Assembly (NCBI RefSeq): GCF_027580225.2
Contig: NC_073340.2
Coordinates: forward strand, 16,562,001-16,626,000
DNA length: 64,000 nt
Direction of reading: 5' to 3'
Source of the DNA: Misgurnus anguillicaudatus
Taxonomy: Eukaryota; Chordata; Actinopteri; Cypriniformes; Cobitidae
Program-made: the position numbers and the translations under genes
In this document: piece after piece, positions 28,801 through 38,575 of the stretch
How positions within the stretch are numbered: the first letter of the stretch is position 1
Layout of the letters: every line of letters begins with the position of its first letter
Notes under the pieces: model-generated
The model's input: only the letters and a program-made list of their open reading frames with translations
Database searches by the model: none
What the model was told of the DNA's origin: nothing

Positions 28801-31800
28801 TTTTCCTATTTCAAACTTGACTGTTCTGTAGTTAAATCGTGTACTTAGAACGATGGAAAATTAAAAGTTGCGATTTTCTAGGCAGATAATTTCTAGGCGG
28901 ATTACTACTTTATAATTTTCTCTCTGCAAATATTAATATTTAATTAATCATCATGTTTTTGCCGTTCTATCAAATAATCTGATCAACATTTTTTATCAAA
29001 TAACAGCCATGTCAATTAGCTAAAAGTCACTCATTTCTAAAGGCCGAAGTATAGTCCATTTTTACGTGTACGCGAGAGTCCGCATAAAGTGCGCATTACA
29101 AAATCTCTGTCATCAGAGTGTGCGCGTACTGTATGCGCACTGCTAGATTTTTAAAACCTTCCATACATTTTGTGCGTACAGGAGTATGTAGTACGTAGGC
29201 CACGAGAGATATGCAATTTCTCGCAATTTGCATCCTTCGAACGTCAGCGCACGTGTTTGAGTCGAACGAACTATGCTTTGCAAGGCTGTGTGTTTGACTA
29301 TGTCTATGCCCATATGCCCGATTAATGGGGCGGTCACACTAGACTTTTCGCATGTGTATAAATTGAAGACAATGGGGAAAAATGTGTCATGTGACCACCC
29401 ATTAATCCACATTTGATCAGATAGGTCAGATATTTTGTGTAAACAAATTTCTTGTGTTAGATTTTTATATCCAGTTTAAAAACATTCTTATTTAGGCAAG
29501 GTTTTATGTAATTTTATTTTGCTTGTATTTATGTTTTTTTATTTTGTACTCTTTTTTTATTTAAATTGTTGTTTTATTCTGTTGTGATTCAACGTTCTTG
29601 GGTACAGCACTTTGAGAAGCTGCTTTTAAAGGCACTACATAAAATAAAGTTATTGTTAAAGTGGTGGTTCAATGGTATTTCAAGCATTCTGACTTATTAA
29701 CAGTGTTGGGGAAAGTTACTTTTAAAAGTAATGCATTACAATATTAAGTTACTCCCAAAAAAAGTAACTAATTGCATTACTTAGTTACTTTTCATGGAAA
29801 GTAATGCTTACGTTACTTTGTTACTTTTGCGTTACTTTTTCTTGGTTAAAGCTTGATCTCTTTCAGGCCTTGCTTTTATGACTGAAAAGTTCTGCATTCA
29901 GAAATTGCATATTTCATCACAAAAATGTTTAGCTCTGGCCTGCCATCTCAGTTTCTGACTCAAACTGTTTCCACACAGGCACAGAGAGTGCATACGTTAA
30001 GTTTAATTCAGTACATATTTTTAATCAACTTAATTAAACTAAAAAAGTAACTTGAGTTACTTTTTTGAAAAAGTAACTCAAATATTAATGTGTACATTTA
30101 AAAAGTAATGCGTTACTTTACTCGTTACTTCAGAAAAGTAATATTATTACGTAACTCAAGTTACTTGTAATGCGTTACCCCCAACACTGCTTATTAATAC
30201 AGTTATAGAGTTGTTTCCTCATGCTAAATGTAGGAAAAGTGTCAAAAAAGCAGTTGGGTGTGTTACAGAGTATTTCTGTGTCGAATGCACTTCGCCAGGG
30301 CTCGTACAAGTTTCGGAACGTTTTTTTCGATTATAGGTCCTGCTGACGTTTCAAGGGTTTCTATACGTATCACTTCTTTATATGGGCACTTCCCCCGGAA
30401 AACTCCGCCCACCCATTAATCGGCGGGAGACGCTAGAACTTGCAAACATCATCTCACGCGACACAGCTTTGTTTAATTTCAAAACTCAACAATGGCACGA
30501 AAGAAGAAGTGTGTTTTTGGATGTAAGGAGAAGAAAGCCAGCCTTATGAAAAACAATGGATATAGTTTATTTTTCAGGGTAGCAGCGGAGTTTTGCTTGT
30601 GTGTTTGATGCGATGGATTTTCCCAACCGGGTCATGAGTTGCATGCGGTAAGACTTCTGTCTTATGTTGGAAATAGCCGCGTGCATATTATAAAAATGAC
30701 ACGAACATGTAGTGAATCAAAGTTAAACAGTGTTGTATAGTGTTGCATGACTCGTACTCGCTCCTCCCGCGGTAGTAACTCCTCCTTCTTCATTTTTTCG
30801 TACGTTATCGGAAAGATTCGATAAAGCTAATCTTTCTTTTATATATCTGATTAAACTAAAGACTCTTCGGAGATATAAAGGATGTAATACTACTCTATAG
30901 GTACTAGGGTTGTGCCGATGGACGATATCATCGTCCATCGTGATGGTTGACTGACATCACGATGGAGAGACACCATCGTGATGCCACGCCCCCTCCCCAC
31001 TCCGCTGCGAGTCGACATACACTAACTCTCTTCTATAGTCTAGTTAACCTAAAATCTTTGTGGGAATTGCTCTATAAATTAAATTGAAAATATAACTAAT
31101 GCATATATGCTATTTTAAATACTGTAGTCTATGCCTGAGACGTGTGTAAGTCTGTGAAAATATCCTGTCTGGCATTTGATCTTGACATTGCTAGAATCTT
31201 GTCTTTTTATGTTGTACATTTAACTTAAAATAATTAATTGTGTACAAGAAAACAGCCCATATTAATCATTTATTAGTAGCCTTTTGTAGTGTCTCGGGAG
31301 ATCGTGCTCATCGTTACATAGCTATGAGGCTATACTGCACTGAAGCGGCGGTTTAAGATATAAACCCAGAATTCAGCGAACGCCAAGAACAAGAAAACGG
31401 GAACAACACTCCGACCCAAACGCGGGATTTACATCTACAGACCATGTTTAAATTTCGATGTTTCTGGCCAGAAATACCAACTTGTTCACTTTGTCTAGTT
31501 TTAATAAGCTGCAGATTGGAGTGCTGGCTGCTCCCTGCGGTGCTGAAGACCCGCTCTGACGGAGTACTGGTGGCAGATATGCACAGATATTTAGCCTATG
31601 TGCAACCTATTGGAAAACGCGGAGGAGTCATTTGGTTAGTAAAATAACGAATTATAGCTTTTAATTAGAAGAAAAAAATATTTATGTACAGAGATATTTT
31701 AAAAAAGTGCACAACTCTTCTTAAGTGAAATAAAGCTACTTTCCCCCCTTATGTGCATCCTATTAGAGTCATTAGTTGGGTTATAAAAGAACGAAATTAT

Positions 31801-34800
31801 AGCTTTTAAGTACAAAATAGTATTTATGTAAAGATATATTAAAATAAAAAGTGCACAACTCTTATTAAGGGGAAGTAATGAAGTAAAATAACGAATAATA
31901 ATTATATAATAACAAAAAATTAAAATACCCCCCGCCTAACGATATCATCGTCCATCGCGATGGTTTAATGAAACCATCGTCAACTGCCAATTGAGGGGAC
32001 ATCGCCCAACCCTAATAGGTACTCCAGATTAACATCAGAAATGCAGAAACAGCGTGTGTTATTTGAGCTTTAAATATAATTCATTTAAAAAACAGGATTT
32101 TGCCATAAAAACACACGTTCTTACAAAAGGTCATGAGATCAGATTATTCATGAACAGAAAATACAAAAACCACATGTGGGTTGCGTTTTTTGTTCTGCAG
32201 CGGTTATGTAAGTGTTACAGGAGATCCTCCTCCATGCAATCCAAAATGACTCATCTGAAACCACTTTCCTCTATATATCACTACATGACTATAAAAAACC
32301 ACGGGAAGCTAAGATGTGACATCCCGACCGGTTCATGCATGTGACAGCGTGTGTATTTATGTATGGAAGCAGGATCTGAATCAGTGAATGGTGAAGTATC
32401 ACACAGAGATTCCACTTTCAAATAGCCACGTCAGTGCAGACAGCAAGCTCCTATATTTAATAATTCATGCTGAATCGAGCCGGACAGAAGCATGAATAGG
32501 CTCATTCAAATCTTTCTTTTCTGGTGCACCTTTCTCAAACCCTTACCTTGCCAGTACTTGTTTTTGACCCCATGTGGGATTCGGTTGATGCTCAGGATGT
32601 ACCCATCCTCTGTGACCACTTCGAATTCTTCAGCCGGGTAGCCCCAGTGTCTTATGATCTCGCTCTACAGGAAACAAACACAGTGAATATGGGTTCAGCG
32701 AGCACTGAGATGCCAATATAAACAAAGTTCCAAAAGGGAAAAGCAATTATACAGAACAACACACATTTAAAGTAAGTCAATCTTTCAGAAATACAGCTGT
32801 TTAAAATGGCAAAAGCATTGTTTGGTGTAAAATAAATAGAACAGAAGTTAATACAGGCATTGCAAAGAATAGCTGTCATACATTTAATGAAGTAAGTTTT
32901 AAGAATAGTTACACTTCTTCTTTTTTTAACCCATGGCACACTAGAATTTCATAACACGATTCCTTATCCCCATAACGGTTTAGCATGCCAGTATTTTTGA
33001 ATGTACTATAAATATAAAACACCACTTCAGCTTAAATTCTTAGTTTAGTCATTTGTCATTTCAAGAGCATAATTATTTCGGTTGCATGGCATCACACTGT
33101 TACCCCTCCTGCAGATAGAGAGATAAATAATAATCAGAGACTTCAAAGAAACTGTATGAGCCTGTTGGTTCCAGACCCGTCATGCAATCTCCCCATGCAT
33201 AATTAAAGGCACCGCAATTTCTCACTTCCCTTGGGTCTTCAGTCTGCTCATTCTAAGGATAAACCCACTGCTGGCTCAACACACATTATGGTGAGGGCAA
33301 GCACTGGGGGACGCGTTCCTCTCTCTCTCTTTCTCTGTGATGGGTTTTTCCCTCTCTCTCTCTATGAAGATATGTCTGAAATGTCTGAAATGAAGTGTTT
33401 CAAGAACTTCATAGTAAGAGAAATAACAGCACAAGTCTGACAAAACACAATTTTGACCAACAACTTAAAATACACGCCCATATTTTAAAGCCGTGGTTTT
33501 CAACCTTTTTCAGGTCAAGGACCCCTTAATGGATAGAGAGGAGGAGCAGGGAGATGTACATGTAGCAAATTAAGGCTGGATTCACATACTTTTATGATAG
33601 TTAGGGGTGTAACGGATCTCAAAACTCATGGTTCGGATCACATCCATCAACATTCATAAAAAAGAACAAAGTTGCATATTAAGTAAGGTCTAAAATTGGC
33701 ATTAGGTACAGAAATTGAATCAAATGAATAATAACACTGTATTTATTGTATAAATTAAATATAATTATTATTTTTTTAGAGCTACAGTTGTGATTTCTTT
33801 TTTTGTCTTGGGTTGTTTGATTAACATTTATGACACAGACTTAAGTAGGTTAATTGAGGTTACTGTCTCTTTAAGATTAGCACGGACCTGGGGTGGGTTT
33901 CATGAACAATGACGTAACTCGCTGCTGAACCAACATAGTACAATGCATAGTTGGAGAAACTAACTACCTGGTCACGACTGTTTCCCGAAAGCATAGTAAC
34001 TTTGTCACACATTCGTCGTATAAACCATGTTGGTTTAACCAGAGTCGTATAAAAATAGAGTTACGACACTCAGATAGATGACCGTTGTAAGAATGGAATG
34101 CGGAAGAAACAGCGTGTCATGTAGTGACGCATAGTTCCAAACGCAGCACTGAAGCCCATTCATTTCAATGACACCTGCTGGTAAATCGATAAAATTACTG
34201 TTTCTCTTTACATTTTCAGACATTTTATGAATATAGTCAACAGTGATATTTTCTGATCTCTGCTGTAGGTAATGATTATCGTTCATAATAACTAGAAAAT
34301 TATTTATATTTTAATGAGTTGTGTATAATGTGTGAATAATATAGATTTAATGGTTTAATATTTTATTACTGGTGGCCATCTACTTTATACTTATCTTTTT
34401 TTATATATTACGAGTAACACTAGGGGGCAACAGCGACAAGCTAAATGCCTGAAAGTCACACTGCTTCACAATGAATGCTGCTATGTGTTTCATTGTGTTT
34501 GGTAAGTAATACGAGTGATGTATCCTCGAAAATCATGTATGATTATATTAACATTTAATGTGTACTATAAATACAATTAAATATGATTTAGTGTGTTTCT
34601 GTTATGCTTCACTGTTACAAATAACCGCGTTGGCGATCTTTTTTGTGATTTTAATATAGTAAAAGTGTAGGAATTATGTTTTTAGCAGATTGATAGCCAT
34701 TTATATAGCCATATTTTTGCTATAAAAATAAAAGATAAACTGTGTTGCTGTAGTTGGTATAGATAACCACAGTTATCTTTGGGTCATCATTAACTGTTTA

Positions 34801-37800
34801 TCTTTATTAACTGATTTACTGTATTTCCATCACTCCCTAGTAAAAAAAAACGTTATAAACATAGTAAGTATAGTGATCAATTCACATTACAAGCTAATAT
34901 TTACCTAAAATAGCTGAAAACCTATGCAAACAGATTGACAGCCCTGCTTGGTTAGGAACTGTAGAACGTTACATGAATCACGTGACCGCGCGGCAACGAG
35001 ATCAAAGCGTTTCGTAACTCTCTCTTTATATGACTCTGGGTTTAACAACATAGTTGATGATGTCACGTGGGAGTTGAAAAACTCATTAATCTGTGCAAAT
35101 CGATTTAATGTCAGATTATTGCTGTAAATAACATAAATTGCATCGAAAGACTGATTTTGTAATCGTGATTTAGTAATCTGTTGTAGTTTTTTTCAAGATA
35201 TTTAATTCTTGCACAAGTTTCCTCTTACGTCACTTCTCCCAAGGATTCCCCAGGGTCTTAAAGCTCGTAGGACTGCGCACATGCACAGTTTTTAAAGGCT
35301 CCAGCTAACACAAATACGTAACCGTTACGTAACGTCGACGTAACATCATGACCAAACTTACGTCGTTGCAACTGGAAAAGTACAATTCCTGGATTCGTCG
35401 CCTCAGCGTAACTTCGCAACGTAATTTGTCTGTCGTGGGCACGTCGTGGCAACGTAATGGATTAAAAGTTTTGTGTTGAGTAGTTTTGTGTTTAGGTCTC
35501 AGTTCAGAGAAGCGACCGGTCCTGTCAGATGGCGTGCTGTGCATGCGCGGTCACGCGCTCTGATTGAGTTCAGCTGATGGCGGGTGCTGTTTTTTGTTTA
35601 CCATGTAAAAAGCAGCTCACAAGGTGGTTGATATCTATTCTATTTTGAATTATTTAAGGGAAACTTTGAGACTGAAAAGTTTTAACAAGCTAACCTAAAT
35701 AGAAAATTAAATGAATGTTTATATAATTGCAATGGTAATGATATTACCTCCCTGGGACGTAACAGTTACATTGCCAGTAAGTTATGAAATTACCAAAATA
35801 GTATGAATGTATTACGTAACTGGAACGTACATGATTATTTCGCGACGTTAGGAGACCGTACTGGCGACATAGTGATTTGGTACTGTAATGGTAATGAAAT
35901 TACCTCCCTAGGACGTAAAAGTTACGTTGCCAGCTGGTAAGTCATAAAATGACCAAAAATGACCAATAAATTACGTAACTAGGACGTAGTTGTGTTAGCT
36001 GGGGCAGCGCTTTAATTCTGTTTACAAACTTAAAGACGTAAAATAAACATTTTATATATTTAGAAAGATGGATATAGAATGTACTAGAATGTTTTTTGCT
36101 TATTTTGTTCAAAAGCATGATCAACGTAAGTCTACATATTATAATAACAAGGACCTATGCTTATAACAACAGGTGAAGAGCTGTCGTTCTAACCGCACAA
36201 GTTTGCGATGCAGCTTGCGAATGTTCGTTTGAACTATGGTTTCGGGAAACACCAAATCGTTGAACTTTGTCAATAACGACGAAACTTACGACAGTCGTTG
36301 GCTAACAATGCTTTTGGGAAACGCACCCCAGGTTTCTCTCTCTAATCTATAGACCTTTAGCGAGTAGACGTTACAGTGGAAATTAATTATATAGTAAAAC
36401 GGGCAAGATAACCCACTAGAAAATGTCGCGTTGTGCTGTTGAGTGTCAGAATAGGAATGCCAAAAAAGATGGCCTTCATTTTTATAGGATACCGTCGTCG
36501 AAGACACCAGTTGAAGATAAACGTAGGCGTTTATGGTTGCAAGCCCTTAAACGGACAGACTGGAGTGATTAAATCATCCTGAATTCTATTAAAAATTTGA
36601 ATAAAAAAATAATTTGAGAAGGTGTTCGGTTTTCTGTCTGTTTCCTATTTGTGTTTCTTATAGCGTTTTCATCACGTTACGTTTAATTTATTTAGAAAGA
36701 CTAAAGACTTCAATGGGTTATACTAAAAAGCAAAAATATCATGTATTATATAATACCACTTATAAAATATTTCATAATTTTTCCGTTTTATATTATATGA
36801 TATATATTATTTTATATTATACCACGGGGTTGTTGAATGCTTTATTCTGATAAGTGTTGATTACACCTAACTTGTCAAATGTCTTCAAAATGTGCACCAG
36901 AGCAATGTTTTGGTAACCGTGGTATAAGCAGAATTGACTCCGGTCCTTTGAATTATTTGAAAATAATGCACACTCCGCTACGCGTCGTGCTGCATTACCA
37001 CCTTGGGTGTGCATTATTTTTTTTATAATTCAATTATTCATCAATTATTCCTTAATTATTTCTTTTTGCCCTTATAGCCTTCTTCCTTTGTCCGTATACT
37101 GTTTGTTCTAAAATTATTATGTTTACATACTTAATAAATATATAAAGGAAATGTAAAATGGTGAAAATCGTGACCATTGGTGCTCTTTAAAGGCGGAGTC
37201 CACGATGTTTGAAAAACGTATTGGAAAAGGAGACGGGCCGACTACCAAAACACACGTATAGCCAATCAAATCAAATCAAATGCCAGGTTGCGTATGTGTG
37301 GGGCGGGTCTATCAACAGAAGGTCCAGATTCTATTGGGGTAGGGGCGTGTTTGTTTGGGTGATTTCAAATATCAACATTGGCTTTCAAACATCGTGGACT
37401 CCGCCTTTAATATAAAATTATTTGTTTGTGTTCAACTCAATAAAGGAAGCCATATACATATGGGATGGCATGAAGGTGAGTAAAATATGAGGGAAGTAGT
37501 AAGTTGTTTGGCCCGATTTAGAACTAACTAATAAAAACGAACAAATACTATAACAGCCTTATCAGTATTTCTGCAAATAGATTTCTGACCTGTGTAAATC
37601 GTCAAACAATGATTATGAGATATCATTGTTTAAACCAAAAACTCAAGCAGTTTGTTTCATATCTATCCCCACCTGAGTGCCATTTAGATTTTAACTTCCT
37701 TTCTTAGTCAGAGGGATAAGAGCGGTCTAATCACTACTACTGTATGAAAAAAAATGCTGAACTGGTAAATAATCTATCTGTCCTGGTTTCTCTTCAAGTG

Positions 37801-38575
37801 AAAAACTTTGATTAACTTTCTGGAACAACAAGAGCAAATATACACTTCAACAAGAGATAACATTTTTTCACGATAATGTGCACCCAGTGAGCCATAGTGA
37901 GTCATGGGATACATAGAGAACAAAGTGCAAAATTTGGTGTATTACAGAAATCAGAAGCATGTGGTAAAATAGGGAACTGGAAAAAATATTGCAAATAATT
38001 TGCAAAGTTCACTCCAGGCTTAATGTGACAATACATTTATGATTTAAACAGTTTGTTCGGCCAAACAAAGCTGCCAAAAAACACAGGGATAAACACTTTG
38101 CTATAGACGGTTTCATCGGACGCACGTGCGGTGACGCGATATGCGTCTGGTTGGAATTTTACTTCTGGTTTCAGTTTTTTTTAATGGTCTGACTAGTTGC
38201 TAAACTGAACTCTTGATTAAATACCTTGGCGAAAATAACAAATGTTTTTGTTTCCTAGGTAATCTACGTGTTGTTTATTTTGCTTGTTATATAAATAAAC
38301 TATGTTTAAAGTACTTTGTTGTTATTTATTCTTAAAGGAGTTTACCGTAAGTTACGTGAGGACTATGAAAGCTGCTTGTTTATGTTGTTACTGATGAAAC
38401 CATCTATACAAGAGAAGTTTGATAAGAAACAAATTAAAAAATTATATATATTATATAAGCTACTTACAATGTTCATATTGACTTCAGGGTCCAGTTCTGG
38501 GTTGTCTTTGAAGGATGGCTTGCCATCAATCATCCCAAATGTGATCAGTGCCAAAGAAAACACCAGCCATGCCAT
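17582..38575 (-). CDS. lipf: Acid lipase (gastric/lysosomal type, lipf/lipa family), nine coding exons
   Basis: This is an alpha/beta-hydrolase that cleaves triacylglycerols or cholesteryl esters at low pH. Minus-strand exons, 5' to 3': 38468-38575, 32547-32664, 24345-24543, 23779-23888, 21586-21722, 21356-21502, 20727-20798, 17926-17994 and 17582-17815. Together they give 397 aa, against 398-399 for human LIPF and LIPA. It has a signal peptide ([18 protein letters not shown]), oxyanion-side HG ([12 protein letters not shown]), nucleophile elbow GHSQGT, then LADP (Asp) and EHLDF (His) completing the triad in the last exon. Position between ankrd22 and rnls equals the mammalian LIPJ-LIPM cluster, hence the symbol. 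Many residues ([25 protein letters not shown]) are closer to LIPA, so a lysosomal role is possible. The exon at 21356-21502 lacks an AG acceptor. Confidence 0.93.
17926..17994 (-). CDS. lipf: lipase exon 8
   Basis: The exon has 23 codons: [20 protein letters not shown] then YNQ. The acceptor is TTGGAACAG and the donor GTAATC. It is phase 0 at both ends. Confidence 0.94.
18351..19481. mobile_element. TTAA-flanked long palindromic element, family C copy 1, with nested insertion
   Basis: The ends are AGGGACGTTCCACC and an A-rich arm ending AAAGTCCCT, flanked by TTAA (18347-18350 and 19482-19485). The two arms mirror each other around a centre near 18,730 (TGCCCGAAATTAGTCC and its complement). 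Without the 449-bp insertion and one 3-bp duplication it is about 680 bp, close to the 641-bp copy at 42,188. Confidence 0.8.
18979..19427. mobile_element. MITE with CAG target duplication nested in family C
   Basis: The ends are GGGCCTCATTTATAAA and TTTATAAATGAGGCCC, flanked by direct CAG at 18976-18978 and 19428-19430. The uninterrupted arm at about 42,750-42,770 supports the inferred empty site. A 3-bp duplication is compatible with a Harbinger-like transposase. Confidence 0.82.
19950..20438. mobile_element. TTAA-flanked MITE, family D copy 1
   Basis: The ends are CTCTTTCGCCGCC and GGCAGGGAAAGAG, flanked by TTAA at 19946-19949 and 20439-20442, a piggyBac-like layout. It includes GACGAGATATCTCGTC (a perfect palindrome) near the left end. 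A second copy lies at 27,935-28,364. It is in a lipase intron. Confidence 0.82.
20727..20798 (-). CDS. lipf: lipase exon 7
   Basis: The exon has 24 codons: [20 protein letters not shown] then [13 protein letters not shown] is a hallmark of the acid lipase family. The acceptor is TCTTCAG and the donor GTAAAT. Confidence 0.95.
20968..21232. mobile_element. Foldback repeat, GGGATAGTTCACCCAAAAAT type, family E copy 1
   Basis: The left arm is GGGATAGTTCACCCAAAAAT and the degraded right arm AGGGTGAGTAAATG..ACTATCTCTTTAA. Internal motifs CTTTGTTGTGCTGAACACAA and GTTTGTAACCAAACAG recur in the copy at 42,925. It is very common in cyprinid genomes and lies 120 bases from a lipase exon. Confidence 0.65.
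21356..21502 (-). CDS. lipf: lipase exon 6: lid region, acceptor AG missing
   Basis: Homology places the exon start at 21502 ([18 protein letters not shown]; human DLFGDKEFLPQSAFLKWL), which restores a 397-aa protein. The two bases before it on the coding strand (21504-21503) are GG, not AG. The nearest in-frame acceptor is CTTTCCTCAG, giving an exon 21356-21469 that drops 11 residues ([11 protein letters not shown]). The rest reads [20 protein letters not shown] before donor GTATGA. Confidence 0.88.
21586..21722 (-). CDS. lipf: lipase exon 5
   Basis: The exon reads [20 protein letters not shown], then [20 protein letters not shown] and PEFLIW, equivalent to LIPA AFIAFSQIPELAKRIKMFFA. The acceptor is GTATCTAAG and the donor GTGAGC. 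It ends in phase 0. Confidence 0.95.
22000..22557. mobile_element. hAT-type foldback element (outer), 8-bp duplication GTGTAAAT
   Basis: Perfect GTGTAAAT copies at 21992-21999 and 22558-22565. The arms are GGGGTCACCAATCCTGG and CCAGGATTGGTGAC. Another hAT MITE has inserted next to the right end. Confidence 0.85.
22126..22547. mobile_element. hAT-type MITE (inner), left tip deleted
   Basis: It is related to the complete element at 52,399-52,870: it shares CCGGTGACTT, CGCTCGAT.CGAAGT, CACAACATGTATGTAGCCC, GCGCCCCTCGGATGA and ends GAGCCGCCACTG. Flanks are GTGACAAC (22118-22125) and GTGACCAC (22548-22555), an 8-bp duplication with one mismatch. About nine bases of the left tip (CAGTGGCGG in the other copy) are missing. 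Confidence 0.82.
22690..23075. repeat. Degenerate (TTTA)n low-complexity tract
   Basis: About 390 bases of ATTTATTTATTT with regular interruptions such as TTTCTGCATTTATG and TTCATTATTTTA, suggesting an imperfect higher-order unit of about 60 bases. The LFIYLFIY frames are artefacts. It is in a lipase intron. Confidence 0.92.
23779..23888 (-). CDS. lipf: lipase exon 4: nucleophile elbow
   Basis: The exon completes a split Ser, then reads [20 protein letters not shown] and [13 protein letters not shown]. The Ser in GHSQG is the catalytic nucleophile. The acceptor is GCAATGCAG and the donor GTATCA. Confidence 0.96.
24345..24543 (-). CDS. lipf: lipase exon 3: oxyanion-hole region
   Basis: The exon reads [20 protein letters not shown], then [20 protein letters not shown] and WSRKHKHL. 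It is 199 bases long, with phase-2 entry and exit. The acceptor is ATTGCAG and the donor GTACTG. Confidence 0.96.
24600..24781. mobile_element. hAT-type foldback MITE, 8-bp duplication CACTAAAC
   Basis: The ends are CAGTGGTTCTCAATCCTGG and CCAGGATTGAGAACCACTG, perfect inverses. Identical CACTAAAC occurs at 24592-24599 and 24782-24789. The element is 182 bp and nearly palindromic. It starts 57 bases upstream of lipase exon 3. Confidence 0.9.
26134..27482. mobile_element. Long-TIR element, GGGGCCGTATTCACAAAG ends
   Basis: The termini AGGGGCCGTATTCACAAAG and CTTTGTGAATACGGCCCCT are near-perfect inverses, continuing into degenerate arms (CTCCTAAC / GTTAGGAG motifs). The middle (26,500-27,300) is A/T-rich with no recognisable transposase. 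The AT flanks are palindromic, so target-site size cannot be read. Confidence 0.7.
27935..28364. mobile_element. Family D copy 2, left end lost
   Basis: Matches 19,985-20,438: ACTCGTCAATTAAG, CGCCAATGACGAG, GTGAAAGAGAAAGAACTC, GCTGGCGGGGAAAGAG. TTAA follows at 28365-28368, but the left terminus and its TTAA are missing. The 105-codon open frame across it is accidental. Confidence 0.75.
28608..28903. mobile_element. Family C copy 2, right half lost
   Basis: TTAA (28604-28607) then GGGGACACTCCAC; it continues through GATCTCCGGGTCTGGCGCTA and TTTTCCTATTTCAAACTTGA. It breaks off near CGATTTTCTAGGCAGATA, before the palindrome centre. Confidence 0.7.
29040..29440. repeat. Degraded repeat starting GGCCGAAGTATAGTCCATTT
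   Basis: The end motif and CpG-rich interior (ACGTGTACGCGAGAG, GTGCGCATTAC) resemble the piece at 56,290-56,380 in reverse orientation. The right edge is not defined. Open frames here are not convincing genes. Confidence 0.4.
29701..30189. mobile_element. hAT-type MITE, 8-bp duplication CTTATTAA, nested
   Basis: The ends are CAGTGTTGGGGAAAGTTAC and GTTACCCCCAACACTG, with perfect CTTATTAA at 29693-29700 and 30190-30197. The body is built of AGTAACTT/AAGTTACT motifs. It is 489 bp long, non-coding, and interrupts family A near its left end. Confidence 0.92.
30905..32014. mobile_element. hAT-type element, 8-bp duplication ATAGGTAC, nested
   Basis: The ends are TAGGGTTGTGCCGATGGACG and CATCGCCCAACCCTA, with ATAGGTAC at 30897-30904 and 32015-32022. 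Subterminal GATATCATCGTCCATCG occurs at both ends. The 1,110-bp interior has a 67-codon frame (31,444-31,647) that I cannot assign. It interrupts family A near its right end. Confidence 0.9.
32547..32664 (-). CDS. lipf: lipase exon 2
   Basis: The exon reads [20 protein letters not shown], then [19 protein letters not shown]. The acceptor is CCTGTAG and the donor GTAAGG. It ends with one base of a split Glu codon. Confidence 0.95.
33889..36331. mobile_element. Long element with CTGGGGTGGGTTTC / GGGAAACGCACCCCAG ends
   Basis: The termini are near-perfect inverses. Subterminal CGTAACTC and TTGTTAA/GTCGTAA motifs are mirrored. The total of 2.4 kb includes a nested palindromic element (35,301-36,002) and about 1.2 kb of A/T-rich sequence without a recognisable transposase. 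No clear target duplication. Confidence 0.6.
35301..36002. mobile_element. Palindromic element built of ACGTAAC motifs
   Basis: The ends are CCAGCTAACACAA and TTGTGTTAGCTGG, perfect inverses. The arms contain many ACGTAAC/GTTACGT units (for example GTTACGTAACGTCGACGTAA). It is about 700 bp long, non-coding, inside the 33,889-36,331 element. A CpG- and GC-rich block with ATGCGCGGTCACGCGC lies near 35,545. Confidence 0.65.
36423..36572 (+). pseudogene. THAP-domain fragment (transposon-derived)
   Basis: A 49-codon frame starts [12 protein letters not shown] and continues [26 protein letters not shown]. This matches the first half of a THAP zinc finger: the first Cys pair, the FhrfP-like motif, and the W-containing helix ending in the dW. 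The second pair (C..H) is missing because a stop follows. THAP domains are found in P-like transposases and host genes. Here it lies in a lipase intron next to transposon ends, so a transposon relic is most likely. Confidence 0.7.
36830..37025. repeat. Short unclassified repeat-like block
   Basis: Contains GTAACCGTGGTATAAGCAG and AATAATGCACACTCCGCTAC..GTGTGCATTATT, an inverted pair, suggesting a small foldback. No coding signal. Confidence 0.35.
37191..37406. mobile_element. TTAA-flanked foldback MITE, family B copy 2
   Basis: The ends are AGGCGGAGTCCACGATGTTT and the perfect complement ending GACTCCGCCT, flanked by TTAA at 37187-37190 and 37407-37410. It is 216 bp, well preserved compared with the copy at 15,020, so probably a younger insertion. 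Confidence 0.87.
38468..38575 (-). CDS. lipf: lipase exon 1: signal peptide and start
   Basis: The exon has 36 codons. The hydrophobic signal peptide is followed by [24 protein letters not shown] is the conserved mature N-terminal motif of acid lipases. The donor is GTAAGT. The ATG lies four bases after a possible acceptor (ATCAACAG), implying an upstream 5' UTR exon. Confidence 0.94.

Larger units (their letters stand above)
29660..32069. mobile_element. Family A copy 3, expanded by two nested hAT-type elements
   Basis: TTAA flanks at 29656-29659 and 32070-32073. Removing the two insertions and their duplications leaves about 0.8 kb, matching the other family A copies: CATGCTAAATGTAGG, AATGCACTTCGCCAGGGC, ATGGGCACTTCCCCCGG. 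It lies inside the largest lipase intron region. Confidence 0.82.

Noticed and set aside
31444..31647. 67-codon frame inside the nested hAT-type element as a transposase
   Set aside because: No BED-finger, DDE or hAT dimerisation motif is visible, and it is too short.
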